Part shown: positions 11,281-23,913 of the stretch, piece after piece
How the letters are laid out: each line of letters starts with the position of its first letter
How positions within the stretch are numbered: the stretch's first letter is position 1
NCBI GenBank assembly: GCA_023101885.1
Contig: JALPQD010000358.1
Span: 1,460,761-1,524,760 of the forward strand
DNA length: 64,000 nt
Direction: 5' to 3'
Source of the DNA: Typhlomys cinereus
Taxonomy: Eukaryota; Chordata; Mammalia; Rodentia; Platacanthomyidae
The notes under the pieces: model-generated
Database searches by the model: none
Told to the model about the DNA's origin: nothing
The model's input: only the letters and a program-made list of their open reading frames with translations
Program-made: the position numbers and the translations under genes

Positions 11281-11385
11281 ATTGAGGCTGGGTGTGGTGG
11301 AATCCCAGAACTCCGGAGGCTCAGGCAGGGCAAACCCTCCTGGTCGGCCAGAGCTACATAGTGAAAGTTTGTTTTAAAAATCAAT
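11281..11385 (+). repeat. B1 SINE, sense
   Basis: It begins 'gaggctgggtgtggtgg', then 'aatcccagaactccggaggctcaggcaggg', and ends 'cagagctacatagtgaaag'. This is a typical B1 in sense orientation, slightly internally shortened. Confidence 0.8.
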
Positions 11386-11389
11386 GGAT

Positions 11390-11995
11390 TTATCCTCCAT
11401 CTGTCCCAATGAAGAAAACATGTCTTTGATGCTAGATGTAGTCTTTACCCACCAGAAAAGATTGAGTTAATTGGCAAGACATTATTAGGATTTTCTAGTT
11501 TCAATATAAAAACACTAGGAAAAGTTTTTTAAAAATTTAGATGTAATCCCACAACAACACAGAGAATAAAATCTTCCTCCAACAGATGATTACAAGTATT
11601 CTCCCTTCTCCTTCAGGGAGAACACAGGGTGGAATTTAGGTGGTTGCTCAAGAACCAGTTTCAACTATGTGATAAACGTGTTATTTAGTGCCAGGTGAAA
11701 TGGGCATGCTACAGATGCCTACTTAACCCTGAATTCCATCTGTGGCAGGAAGAAGGCAGACAGATCAGAAAACAGCTTAAACAGATGAAACGGGAGCAGC
11801 AAAGGCTCAGCAGCTCATTAATAGTAACTGTCCCACAACTAACTTTTGCTGGGAGGTTACTATTGGTCAGATAGTTTTCTAAATAGCTTTATGATGCAAG
11901 AGGTGAACATATGTATGTACCTGCATTCAGAAATCTGCATAATATGCAGCCACAAGCCTGAACGCTGAGATGAGACATGCAACTATGACTCCAGA
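11390..11995. other. Non-coding stretch, no recognised feature
   Basis: Unique-looking sequence with no open frame of note. Confidence 0.4.
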
Positions 11996-11999
11996 AGGG

Positions 12000-12462
12000 G
12001 TACCTGGCATCTCTGTGTTCATGTGTTTGTTTATCTGTGTGAGAGCACACGTATTAGTATGTGTGTCTATGTGACTGCATGTATGTCTTTGTGTCCATGT
12101 GGTAGTATGAGAATCTGTGTTCACATATGTGTCGGTGTGAATGTACATCTGTGTGAGTACATATATGTTTGTGTATCCGTGTAGTAGGTGTGAGAATCTG
12201 TGTTCACATGTGTGTATCTGCATGATTGTGTGAGTCTATATGTCAGTGTGGCTAGTGAGGATATGTGTTCATGCATGTGTCTCTGTGAGAGTATGGTCTC
12301 TGTGTGTGTGTCTCTATGTGCATGTGTATCTATGTGACTACATGTATATGCTTCTATGTGTCTATCAGCACATGTCCATGTGGCTATGAGAATGTGTGTT
12401 CACATAAGTGCATTTGTTTTAGTATGTCTGTGCATACCTGTCTGCATGTGTTGGGGCCTAGA
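12000..12462 (+). repeat. Degenerate TG-rich minisatellite
   Basis: About 460 bases built from TGTGTG, TCTATGTGACT and TGTTCACAT words. The motif 'gagaatctgtgttcacat' or close variants recurs at about 12109, 12192, 12257 and 12388, giving irregular spacings of 83, 65 and 131. It looks like an old expanded array rather than a plain dinucleotide tract. Overlapping frames on both strands here are low-complexity artefacts. Confidence 0.75.
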
Positions 12463-12464
12463 AG

Positions 12465-15400
12465 AGAATGGGAAAAATCTGCTATGCTCTGGGAAAGAGT
12501 TCGAGGTTCTGTGAAGAATCTTCCTGACTTCAAAGTAGAACTTAAGAGAGCAGAGAGGAGTCACAGAGTTTGCAAAGGCAAGAAGGCTGGGGCGAGTGGG
12601 GTTTCTCTGAGTGTTCAGTTGACTGTACCGAGGGGCCCAAGTGATTCCGAGTGATGAGCAGAAAGCAGCTGGGTCTTAAAGGACAGGCTGAAGGATGAAT
12701 TCGTTATGAAGGGAACAGGGAGAGACTGGAAACTTTAAGTAGATGGGTAACATTGCTGTCCAGCTCATGTGTGTCTAGCCCCAGGGAGATTCATGATTAG
12801 TAGTTGAAAGGTAATGTCCTACCTAGCAGCTGAACTCATGTTCAGATTGCCTCCATGATTTTTCCAGAACTCTTTAGCCTCATTTGCATCTAGCAGAGAG
12901 AAAAGGCACACACGACCTTGTCAAATCAGCGACTGTGTAGCTCTGTGGCAGCTGTCCATAAAACAGAAGACAAAGCAAAGCACTATGAGGTTAGATTGGT
13001 GGATGGAAAACTAACATATTTCCTAATAACTGTGACCATGAGTCTTGTTATCTTGTTAGTGTTGTGAACCAATTGCTACCCGAGACAACTCTTCTGCAAC
13101 ATTTGGCAGATGCCTACATGTCTGTCATAGGACTATACAAATGCCCACTTCCATATGAACACAAATGGTCAGTGGCTATGAGTCAGCTGCTTGGTAGTAA
13201 ATGACTCTTCAGCTTTTTGTAAATAACATTGTATGAGGTCAGGGAGAGTTTTAAAGAAACTCTTTTCCCCTTGCAGACATACTCCTCTTATCTATGCAGA
13301 TGTGCCCACACCCTGGAAGATGCACCAAACCCATTCTTGCAGATGCACCTGCATCCTTGCAGAACACACCTGAACACACAGCTGCAGGCAACCCTGTAGA
13401 AGAAGCTCAGGGGGCTGCCTCATCATGGTTTCCTTACCTGTGCTGGGCAAACACTACCAACCTGAGAGAGGGAATCTAGGAGTTTTCTCAACTCTGCTTT
13501 GAACACATTTCTCTCTTGTCAGGTTTTATCTGCAAGGCAAAAAGAAGTTTGGTTAGATGTTGACCTCTTTTTGTTCTCAGAGTCTACGCCAACAGCAATG
13601 GCAAACCATGGCTCCCAGCCTCTCACCATCTGCTCACAAGCCACAGGAACTTGTCTTCAAAAAGCCCAGGAAAAACTTCGGACAGTAACAATGGCTGGCT
13701 TAAGTGTGAGGTATAGGAAGTGACTTTCCGTGGACACCTTATCCTTTAAGAGCCTGTCTTCTTTCTTTCTGGCTAGTTGATTCACTGCAAAGGTCGGCCA
13801 TTCATACTTTCATTCTCTTCCACCTCTGAGCAATGACAAAGTCTCTTTGGAGGGGACTGTAAGCAACATGTTCACTCCTGGACTCAAATCTGCTGGTCGT
13901 CCAACCCATGGTAGGGTGTTTACAAGTTTCCACATTCAGTCTTGAAAAGCTCCAGGTTTTGGAAAACATTTCTGAAGTTGCACTGAGCCTGGCTGCTGGC
14001 ATTATATAACAGAAGAGGCAGGAAAATGATGGGACAATGTGGCGATTTTGTCATTCATTGCAAATGATTTGCTCCTAAATTGTCTTGGATTGTAATAATT
14101 TTCTATACTCTTAACAAGGCAGAAATCACCTGAGTTGCAATAATTGAAGTAAATGTAGCTGAAAGTTCCTTTTAGTTTCTAGGGATGTAATTTCTTTGAA
14201 TTTAGTCTGGTATTTTACATGTTTTATCGGGAGAAACTTCTGCTTCCTTCCACTCTCCTCATGTTCCAGAAATTGTGCATATTTATGGCTCCCACTGTCT
14301 GAAAGCCTTGGGAGATTCCTGCTGGAGTGAAGGAGCTGCAGCATTTGCGGAATTTTCTCCAGTGACAGCCCAGGTCAAAGCACTTCTTTCCAGGCCTGTT
14401 CTACCAAAACCCCTGGGAGACACTGTAAAATCCAGGCCTCTGGATTTAATGATTCCCTTTCTGGGGCTGGGCACCCACTTCTGCTCAGCAATTGCTCCCT
14501 AGGTGACGTTACTGCTCAGGCAGATTGAGAACCAGTGGCCTAAATTAAAGTCACGCACTGTGCTTGTTGCAAGCACGCCTAGAGTTCCAGTCGCTGCACG
14601 CATCCCCAGTTGCATTGCAGGCCTGGGAACAATTTGCGGGCCTGTGTCTTAAGCTCCTTTTCTTACAAAGTCACCAGTCTTGTTGGGCAGGAGCTCAGTC
14701 TAATGACCTTTTTTTCACTTAATTTCCGCTTCTAAGGTCAAGCTCCAAATATAGTCCCCTTCTGAGATATTTCAACTTCTGAATTTTCACTGAGGGTATG
14801 TAATTCCACTCAAAATACTTTTGTGTTTTTTTTTCTTGATTCTGTGGTACTTAAAGAAGCACATGTGGAAGTGCCTGAGGTTAACAGCCTGTAGGGTAGA
14901 TAAGCGCTGTTCCTGGTTAAAAGCTTCCAGAACAGAATTTAACATGGAATAGGTATTTCGCAGGTGCTTGTTTAATTTTAAATATATATTATTATATGTA
15001 TCATTTGTACTCAGGTTTTTACTTGAGACATCCACTTTGTAATCTCCAAATTCACATCTGCATTTTTGTCTCTTAACCTCTGAAAAGAGATTTTGGTTAA
15101 CAGTGGTCCTTCAGCATCAGGTAACAACAGCAAGAGGCAGGGTTCATATGGAACAGCGAGAGTCAGGGTTCATGGGGAGATGTGTGCTGCTGGGGTGCAT
15201 TTCCTCCACTGAAAATGTTGTTTGCTTCTTATTACAAATGCAAGTGGCTCTGAACATCTGGAAAGTAGGGAGGCTGAGAGTCCGATGGAGGGTCTGTATA
15301 TCTGGGGACAAACCCAGCACTGCCACCCATTGGGCCCTGTTCATCTTCCAGCATTGATCCTGCTATGAACAGTCACCTCCACGGCCTGAGCCTTTCACTT

Positions 15401-15689
15401 AGCCCAGCATGAAGAAGGAGCAGAAGAATGTTAGAGAAGCTGATGAGCTCTAAGTGATCTATCTATAGGCAAAGAGGCTGTACTCACCACAGAAGTAACT
15501 CTATATAGCTTACCTGGTAGGGTAGGAATTTAAAATCAATGGGGTGGCTTAGGGAGGTCTCTAATCTGTTCATGAGAAATGTGAGAAACTCTGAGGAGGG
15601 AAATGTTCTCATGTCACAGGGACCAAACTCTTTGGGGGTGTTTAACACTTTAAATGGAGAGAAAAAAAATTCTATGTGTCACAGTTCAC
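12465..15689. other. Long non-coding stretch without recognised repeats
   Basis: About 3.2 kb with no clear SINE, LTR or L1 and no convincing coding frame. Such a repeat-poor block 3-6 kb downstream of Tcim is a reasonable place to look for regulatory elements, but I cannot show any. Confidence 0.4.
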
Positions 15690-16080
15690 TGCATGTTGCC
15701 AATAAAATCTTGATAAAACAGTTTAAGGGAACAAGTTTATTCTTTCTTGTGATAGGCTGGTTACAGTTCCTTGTCCAACTTGGCAGGAAAGCCCACACTA
15801 ACACGAAGGGCAGAGGGAACTGGCCACACCATAGCCATTTAAAGGCTGAGAAGGGACAATTCTCATTTGCCAGACCAGCATGTCTGACCAAGTATACAGA
15901 AGGATGCCATCTTCCTCAACCAGCTCTCGATGTTATTTACCCGTCCAGGGCCTAGGCCCACCCATCAATTAGGCAATCTCCTGCAGGTTCTCTCTGGCCT
16001 CAACTCAACTACTAATTCTCACATGTGCCTAGAGCTCAAACTTTCAACTGTCAATTTGATACCAGTATCTAACTATGACA
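15690..16080 (-). mobile_element. MaLR-type LTR (3' LTR of a provirus)
   Basis: On the minus strand the element starts TGTCATAGTTAGATAC. It contains 'attgatgggtgggcctagg', an AATAAA-type signal near its 3' end and a closing stretch shared with the LTR at 17336-17729. The two LTRs share long blocks, such as 'aggctggttacagttcc' versus 'agtctggttatgattcc'. Same orientation and about 1.25 kb spacing make them the two ends of one ERVL-MaLR element. No envelope or polymerase gene is present, as is normal for MaLRs. Confidence 0.75.
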
Positions 16081-17335
16081 CTTCACCTCATCAACTTGAT
16101 ATAAAACCATATGACTTTTAAATTGTAACCTTCAATCTTTATCCCCATAGATATTAAATTTGTCCTAAATATAATATATAGATACATTCAATTTTATTAA
16201 TTCTAAAACTCTAAAAGTCTCAGAGACCAGTTTTAAAATGTTCTGTCATTAAAAGTTCAATTATTAAAATGTTGGATCTGAAAGCCTCTTTTTTTAAAAA
16301 AAATCCAAAATCTCTTAATCTGTCAAATCAAAATAAGCTAAATACTTCAACACAGATAAAATATCAAAACAGAAGCATCACGACACAATAAAGAAATATC
16401 AAGTTAGAATCAAGTCCAACAAATCAAATGCTTTATCCTGTATTTAAATGCCCATCTTCTATTAATCATCACATAATCACCGTGATCCAAAGATCCCAAT
16501 CCCTCTTCAGCTCAAGTTGTACAAGCACAGTTTCTCTGGACCAGGTCGAATCTCCACTCATAGCTGTCCTCAGCACACATCCCATGGTTCTGTCATCTCC
16601 AACAGCACTCAGAGGATTCACCTCTACAACTAACAGTTTCCCCTTTTCTTGCAGGGATTCCAAGCCCGCAACTTGGTGGAAAGCTTCTGCAGGGATGCAC
16701 GAACCCCTTAATTGTGCCTCACAACCAATCCTACCTGGGGATGCTGACAGTTTCCACAGCGAGGATGAAATGCAGCTTGGTCCACTTGAGCCACGCCATA
16801 CCAACTTCAGTGTACTGACATTGGAAAAGCCCTTTTCTAAGCAGCCAAAATTTCTGGAAGGCAAGAAACAACTTCAGCTTGGGCTTTTGGACCTGGAAGG
16901 AATCCAGGTTTTCAAACCATGAAATCTCCATACAGTAGTATTTATTTTTTCCACTATCCCAGTGAAAAGCGTTAAGTTTTCCGTCACGGATGTTCCTTTC
17001 TCTAATAGCAGCAGCTGCTCTACTGTCTGCCCTTTCCTTATCCTAGGCTTCAAGGCTGCCAGTGCAACTCTCCTCTATCTAGCAAACCAGTCTATCATCT
17101 TTAAATTCATCTCCACGGAAGGCCTTTTTCCCTTCATCACAAACTGGGCCCCACAATCTGGAGCTTTCTCAGCATCACTGTTGTCCACACTGCCCGTAAC
17201 CAAACCCTGAAGAAAATATTAGGAACCCTCAGACTCAAAATCTTCAAACATTTCAAAGTTTCCCCATTCAGTATCTACGAAACCCACATAGCTAGATTTA
17301 TCAGCAACAACCCACTTCTCTAGTACCAAATTCTA
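16081..17335 (-). mobile_element. MaLR internal region
   Basis: Next to the 5' LTR the minus strand reads 'aatttggtactagagaagtg', the usual start of MaLR internal sequence. Just before the 3' LTR is a purine-rich run ('gatgaggtgaag'), in the place of a polypurine tract. Open frames of up to 164 codons on both strands are unrecognised and are most likely chance, because MaLR internal regions are non-autonomous and encode no replication proteins. Confidence 0.7.
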
Positions 17336-17729
17336 TTGCAGCTCATCTGCATGAGTCAATAAAATCATGACAAAACAGTGTAAGGGAACAAGGTTTATTC
17401 TTTCTTACAACAGTCTGGTTATGATTCCTCATCCAACTTGGCAGAGGAGCCCACGTCAGCATCAAGGGAAGAGGCAACTGACTATACCATATCCACGTAA
17501 GGGCTGAGAGAGGGAAGATTCTCACTTGCCAGACCAGCATATCTGGCCAACTTCTTCAACCAGCTCTCTGAATGTTATTTACCTGTCCAGGGCCTAGTCC
17601 CACCCATCCTGGGCTGAACCTTCCCCATTAACTAGACACAATTTCCTTCAGGTTCACCCTAGGCTTAACTCAACTCCTAATTCTCTGTACAGGTATCCAA
17701 CTTCCAAGTTGACATCTGTAGCTATGATA
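17336..17729 (-). mobile_element. MaLR-type LTR (5' LTR of the same provirus)
   Basis: It mirrors the LTR at 15690-16080 in the same orientation. On the minus strand it starts TATCATAGCTACAG and ends around 'gctgcaatagaatt'. Differences between the two LTRs are numerous by eye, so the insertion is old. Confidence 0.75.
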
Positions 17730-18259
17730 ATATGCATAGTGCAAACTACAAATATCATTTTAATTTGAGCCCAAGTAGTTATTCAGTTAGACAAATTAAC
17801 TAAAACAAATCAGTCAAATAAGTGCAGCACACTGAATAGACAAAATGACTGTCCAGACAAAATGTCTATCTGAATTTTAGCTCAGAGATTTTCAGAGAGA
17901 CATTGAATAGGCAAGACCAACTTTGTCTTTTTATTCTATATATAAAAGATTCAAACTGTTTTAAGAGTCTCCTGTATTCTTGAAAGATCAGGAGATTTAG
18001 ATTCTAGATTTCAACTGAACAGATTGCTCATTTGGTTCCTATTACTTCAGCTTATTCTTTTTTCTAACTGGATATAAAAGACTCATTAATTTTTCATTTT
18101 AATTTCAAACACTTACTGTTGCTGCTAAAGAGATCCACAAAAATTCAGGACAAGTCAGACATGGTGGCTGCTTAGGGAGGACAGGACACGCTAGCTATGA
18201 CACCACTTAGAACTTGAGCTGAGAGACTTGGGAAGACACCGTCACAGGTTGTCTGCATT

Positions 18260-18673
18260 GTTGCCCATGAATTCATGACCAAATGGCTTAAAAGAACAAG
18301 GGGTTTTATTCTAGTTTACAATTGTTTAGCACAGTTCCTTGTCCAGCTTGGCAGGAGAGCCTACACCAACACCATGGGCCAAGAGAACTGGCCATGCTAT
18401 ATCCATATATTCATATAACTGTGGAGAGAGGGACAATCCTTACTTCCCAGACCAATATGTCTGGCCATGTATACCAAAGGATGCCAACTTTCTTAGTTAG
18501 TTCCTTCCATCTTATTCACTTATTCAAGGACTAGTCCCACCCACCATGGGCTGGGCCTCCGTATCAGTCAATGTCTTGCAGTCTTCCTTGGGTCTTAACT
18601 CACTGACTCTCGGCAAATGTTCTCAGAGCTTGAACCTCAACTGTTAAGTTGACACCTTTATCTAATTATAACA
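18260..18673 (-). mobile_element. Solo MaLR-type LTR
   Basis: A third related LTR in the same orientation as the provirus 0.5 kb away. It has 'cagttccttgtccagcttgg', 'ggactagtcccacccaccat' and the terminal 'tctaattataaca' on the plus strand. No internal region is attached. Confidence 0.7.
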
Positions 18674-18679
18674 CTTATC

Positions 18680-20320
18680 CTACAATCTCACAGTCTTCGA
18701 TATAAATCAATATATAAAATATAGGACCCCTGATTTACTTATTTATGGGAGAAGTTTAACTACCAAGCAGAAGATAAATAAAAGTGAAGATAAAGGGAGG
18801 TCCAGAGTCACAACTTGAGCAAGGTCTGAAGGACTAGCTTCAAAGCAGAGGTGTCCTCTTTGACCTATGAAACATTCAGGCTTGTAGTACAACAGACCAC
18901 CTCATGCTCAATAACTTATCATGGCAACTGCCATCGAACTTAGCTTATGACTGTGTCAGAAGGCGTGAAATTCCTTATGGTCCAGGCCTACATCACTTCT
19001 GTTTTATCTTGCGCATCTGTGGCTAGCAGACAGATGAGCTGGTGACTGGAATACACACAGTGACCTCGCTCACAGGTCTGATGATTGGCAAGCTGCTGTC
19101 CAGGACATCTTGACTTCCTCCATCAAGTACGTCTTACTTGATTAGAATTTAGCAGCTTTTACCACAATATTGTTGCTCTCTAAGCCTCTGATAACTTTTG
19201 TCCATCTGTCCATCTGTCCGTCCATACATCTGTCTGCCTTATTTTAGACACTATGCCTACCACCTGTCTTCAGGTCACATGACCTTCCCAAGTAGAATGC
19301 CCTGTAAAGACCTACAAATTATTTAGCCTATGAGAATCACCTTCAGGCCTTCTGCCCTGACAGAAGGTCCAGATGAGTTCACAGATTCCACCGTTAGCTT
19401 GTGGCTAGTAAACACTGTTCACAAGGCCACTCCATCAGAAATCCTTTCTCACTAGCTCCTGCCAAGAACTATTTTTTTCCCATAAACTGCGTGTTACGAA
19501 GGTTGTACTCAGAAAGCAGTCAAGGCAACTTTCTTGCAGTCCTTTGGCGGAGCAGGAAGAGCAAAGGCTTCGCTTTTGTCTTCAAGTATCTACAGTGGCG
19601 CCAAGGCAGTTGACAAGCATAAGAAGATTTCTGCAAAGGCCCAGGGTCCTCAGGCCACTCCCCTATGGAACATGCAAATGCATGTCACTGACCATCTGAA
19701 CTCGCTCTGCTTCTTAACCCCTCTCTGGAAAGGTTTCAAATTAACTGCCTGTTCTGTTCTCTTGGACAGTGGACATGAGGCGACGCTAGCCTGAGGGAGC
19801 CAGACTGACTCAGGGAAAAGAATTAATGGAAGCACTCGGCTCCTGCAAGCAGGAAATGCTTTGACAGGCCCTTTCCTCGTTTTGTTACTGAAGAACCCTG
19901 ACAATAGACCCCACCTTGGAGCAGCTGCTCGCACCCAGCTGATGACCACAGCACATCTTCCGTGTCAGACTCAGAGTCTGCAGCAAGGAGTGCTCAGGAA
20001 GGGGCCGTCGCTCTGTCTGGCATCTGCTCTGGAGCCTCCACACTGGGCGGTGGGTGAAGACCGTAACCCCAAGACATACACGGCTCCTTGGCAGGCTTCT
20101 CAGGAAGACCATCTGCTTTGTGGTTCCTCTGACCTTTCGTTAGAACCCACTCTAATTGGAAAGTACCAGGAAAAAAAATTAGATCCTATTTCAAACCAAG
20201 TCATAGTAGCAAGCATTAAGCATCATGTTGGATACTGGCCAGCGATGTCAGCTATATGTTTTCTTCAGTGCCTGATTGTAGTATAAGGAGTATTACCCAT
20301 ATGATTCAGAATTTAAGCTG
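18680..20320. other. Non-coding stretch, no recognised feature
   Basis: It includes a short 'catctgtc' repeat at about 19200-19236. Frames at 19534-19794 and 19861-20286 were inspected and show no family that I know. Confidence 0.4.
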
Positions 20321-20324
20321 TTCC

Positions 20325-20470
20325 ACAATATAAACCATTGATAAGTGAGTATTATCATGCCAATTTTGTGGATAAGGAAACTGAGTCTAGAAAAACTTTC
20401 CCAGTTTTTCTAATGCCAGCCTACCTTGGTAAGGTAGAGTAATATGAAACAAGGTTCCCTCTCAATCCAC
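20325..20470 (-). repeat. MIR SINE relic, antisense
   Basis: The segment 'tattatcatgccaattttgtg' followed by 'gataaggaaactgagtc' matches the antisense MIR 'tattatccccattttacagatgaggaaactgag'. Confidence 0.65.
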
Positions 20471-20479
20471 ACAAAATGT

Positions 20480-21300
20480 GATATTTATCCTTGACATGTT
20501 CCAAACTCTGATGTCTAAGAGCTTTCATTTCTCATTTTGTGTTTAACATATAAGAGGCTCTAAGAAAAAATGAAAATAAGAAGGCTGGGAGTAGCTTCAT
20601 TCTGATACGTGACATTTTGCAAGTCATATACTTATGGGAACCCAGCATCTTCTGTAGCATAAGAACCAAAAGGACTATAAAGATTATAACCCTTTCTGTT
20701 CATAAATTTATAACTGTATTATAGAATGTTGTACTGACTTTGTGGATACTGGGATAGTTATCAAACCATAACAATACTAACTCAGGAGATAGAGAAATTT
20801 GAATCATTTCTTTTTTATTTTTTGACACTTTCCTAATAAATATAATAAATTGTGTGTTTTCACCCATTATTGACCAATTCTACTTCCCATCCTATCCCAC
20901 TACATGCATTCTCCTTTCCAGCCAGTCTCCTTTCTACATCTTTCTATATTCACATTTTTTTTCCTCCTGTGAGATCCCCTGGGCTTCATCAGGGATGCCT
21001 GTCCTGGCAAGTACCTGAGTAGCTGCTGGGGCATGCATGATTTAGCAGTGGACAGATCATTGAGTGAAGAAGCCCCCTTCTCCTGCCTGGCATTAGCAGT
21101 CAATAGTCTGTCAGAGAAGTGCAGTGCTTGGACAATGTGGAAGCAGCATCCCAGTTCCTCAACAACGTCTCTACAAAACTGCTGTGTGAATCTCAAGTCC
21201 CACTTTAGTTCTCTGCTCCTGAGAGTGGAGAGCAGGGGCTTGAACTGACTTATACAGCCAGGTTCTTAGCATCATTATCCCTGTTAGCTTAGAGGTAGGA
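20480..21300. other. Non-coding stretch, no recognised feature
   Basis: AT-rich to about 20900, then mixed composition. A 98-codon minus-strand frame at 20900-21196 has no recognisable signature. Confidence 0.4.
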
Positions 21301-21304
21301 ACTA

Positions 21305-21682
21305 CTCTCATGCTCATCAATGGAAGAGTGGATGAATGAAATGTTACATAAAAGGAATACGGTCTAGCCTTAGAAGGAAAAGGAATTCTGGTCTAGGCTA
21401 TTCCTTGGTGGACCTGGAGGACACAGTGCTGAAGGAACAAATCAATCCCTAAGTGACACCTCCTTCCTGGTTCTGTGGGTATAAGAGAGGGCATTGAAAG
21501 GAGCTAAGTCATAGAATTTGGGGCTGGAAGGGAAACACACAGGCTAATGCATCTACAGTTCCAGTCTGGAAACAAGAAGATTGGAAGTTGATGATAGTTG
21601 CTGGGTAATATGAAGGTTCTTTATGTCACTCAACTCTATATCTAAAAATGGCTGAAATGGTAAATAAAACTAAATTCATAAA
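21305..21682 (+). mobile_element. Ancient L1M 3' end
   Basis: It begins with the ORF2 C-terminal landmark 'aatggaagagtggatgaatg' and ends 'aaaatggctgaaatggtaaa'. The latter matches the typical L1MA/L1MB terminus 'aaaaatggttaaaatggtaaa'. It is strongly diverged and pre-dates the rodent radiation. Confidence 0.65.
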
Positions 21683-21685
21683 GGC

Positions 21686-21812
21686 AGTCAAGATAGATAC
21701 GGTGGTACACCCCTGCAATGGCAGTGCATAGGAGGCAGAGGTAAGAGGATCTCCTGTCTGAGGAGAGCCTACGTCAGTCAGCCTGAGAGTCACAGTGAAG
21801 CTTTATTTCTTA
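21686..21812 (+). repeat. B1 SINE, sense, diverged
   Basis: The sequence 'gatacggtggtacacccctg' then 'gcagtgcataggaggcagaggtaagaggatctc' follows the B1 consensus order. It directly abuts the old L1 end, a common AT-rich target. Confidence 0.65.
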
Positions 21813-21814
21813 TC

Positions 21815-22655
21815 AGTTATTGCAAATAAATGAACAAAGATAATAAATAAAAGCAAACTTAAGAGGGATGGTAAAGTAAGGTAGGAGTCATTTAGTTCAA
21901 AAATGTAAGAGTATTCTTTTCTTGAAGTATTAGTGTCAGTCTTTTTCATATTTATTTTTAGGGCTCTTCCAAGTGTTGCTAAAGCTGTAAGCAAGTCACG
22001 CCCTTGTAACATCCTCCATCCTGAGCAGGGTGAAGAGAAGTTGATTCAGACAATGGATGAAGAGAGAAGTGTTGCAAAGAAAGGTGCTAGTTTATAAGAA
22101 GAGTCTCTTGGGAGAAGCTCAGAACACCTGGGCAAGGGGAGGCCATGGTGCGGGGGGGTGGGCAGAGATGAGGCAGGACAGCTTCCCAGAAGGGAGACTT
22201 GGCAGAAGGAAAGCCAGGCACCTAAGAAGAGTTGCTGTGTGGTAACACAGGCAGAGTCTGGGGAATTTACGATGGAGAAGGGCAACGTTCTGACTCGGGC
22301 TCTTAAAGGTCCTTCTAAGAGCATTTGTGGGAAGAGCAGAGGGCCGCAATTGCATGAAGCTTGAATCCCACAGATGGCCACTGTACTTCTTTAGACTGGA
22401 AAAAACAGGAGTCAAGACACACAGAGCATGAGGTTTTAGATACCATCAGAAAGGATGCATCTGCAGAACCTAAAGATGTCCTATCTTCGTCCTCTGATCT
22501 ACATCTTGACTCCGTCATTTTCCCCAGTGCCTCAGTCACCTTCCCTGACCCCTCATCTTCCACTGAGGTTGCAGCTATAGCCTTCAGCTCTTGCTTCTAA
22601 TGCACGTTTTTGTGTCATAGCTAGCTTCATCTTTCTACAAAGCCATCCTGCAAGG
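21815..22655. other. Non-coding stretch, no recognised feature
   Basis: Mixed unique sequence with several overlapping frames of 60-111 codons on both strands at 22046-22600. None has a recognisable domain. Confidence 0.4.
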
Positions 22656-22659
22656 ATTG

Positions 22660-22722
22660 AGAGTATCCCTCGGTGGTAGATCACAAGCTTTGAGCTTGAC
22701 CTTCAAGTAGCAAAGAAAAAAA
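22660..22722 (+). repeat. ID-like SINE remnant
   Basis: 'gtatccctcggtggtagatcacaagc' then 'gagcttgaccttcaag' resembles the tRNA-like ID core, partial and decayed. Confidence 0.4.
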
Positions 22723-22754
22723 TACTGTGTCTCACATATAACTTTTGTGTTCCC

Positions 22755-23075
22755 GGGAGTTTTTAGCACTGTGACAAAATCCCAGCTTTAGGGAAGAAGG
22801 ATTTATTTCAGCCCATGGTCTAAGAGAGCTCAGCCAGTTGGCTCCAAAGTACTGGGCCTGAGGTGAGACTGAACATCATGGTGGCAGAGGACTAGGGGTT
22901 CTTCAGCTCAAGATAAATAAAGGAAGGGACTGGAGATCAGCCATACCCATCAGAGGGATCTACTTCCTTCAACTAAGGCACAAGCTCTGAAAACAGTGTT
23001 ACTGATCAAGGACAAGTTTTCAGTACATGAGCCCATCACAGCGATGGGGCTGGGGGTGTTTGTACTCAAATTGTA
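22755..23075. mobile_element. Possible MaLR/LTR remnant
   Basis: 'gcactgtgacaaaatcccagc' followed by 'gaagaaggatttatttcagcc' resembles the antisense 3' part of rodent MaLR-type LTRs ('gctatgataaaacacc ... tttatttggc'). The rest is too decayed to place. Confidence 0.35.
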
Positions 23076-23079
23076 ACAA

Positions 23080-23910
23080 ATTTCTTGCTCAAAACTTCCA
23101 AAGGTCATTGCCTGTCCCAGAATCAAGTCCAAATTTCTTAGCTTAACATTTGAGAATCTTTCTTTTTTGGTGAGATCAGCATCTGTGTTGGAAAGATTTT
23201 CAGATACTGGATAGAGAATCCTGAAGATTCAGTAGTGTTTGCTAAGTAAGTGAGCAAATGATTGACCTTGTCAGCTTTCGCATACCCAGGGAAGAGGCTG
23301 CTGTCTTGCTTCTAATAGTTGCAGAGCCACAACCTGGGTCCTTCCACAATTTCTTAAGCACTAGGTTCAGGAGATGCCAAGATGAACAAGTGTGTTTTTA
23401 AATTATTGACAGTGAATTTATGGAGGGTTTGATGAGGGCAGATAACTGCGCAAACCATTATAATACGATGCAGCTAAGCACATGAAAGAAAAGGCCACAA
23501 AACACTAGCTGAGCAGGTTGATTATTATTCCTCCTGGAGAAGGGATTTAGTAACCAGAACCAACTTGACTGCAGAAGAGCATTCAACCCCTTGGCCTTTC
23601 CTCACTCCCTTCTTCTGTTTAGCCTCTCATGTGGGTTCAAGTCATACTGGCCTGGTTATCAACTTTTTATTAGGCCACATTAAGCTACCTTACAATGTAG
23701 ATTTGGATCCAGGAGGGCTGCAATGTTCCCTGGGATTCTGCTTTATCTAACAAGCTTTAAGATAACAAGGATGCCAGTCTACAAACTGAAGGTTGGTGGC
23801 AGGACTGTGGCTTTCCTGAACCACTTCCCACCTCCCTGAGCGTGTGCTCAGAGTGAAAGCAGGTCTTTCCCAGAAGACCAGCTCTGGGTCATGTGTCCTG
23901 CTGTTTGTTT
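23080..23910. other. Non-coding stretch, no recognised feature
   Basis: Unique-looking sequence. No coding or repeat signal that I can support. Confidence 0.4.
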
Positions 23911-23913
23911 GCT

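Noticed and set aside
16428..16922. A 164-codon frame, and a 131-codon frame on the opposite strand
   Set aside because: They lie within MaLR internal sequence, which encodes no replication proteins.
19534..20286. Overlapping frames of 86-141 codons as a possible retrocopy
   Set aside because: I looked for ribosomal or other housekeeping protein signatures and found none. No A tail follows.
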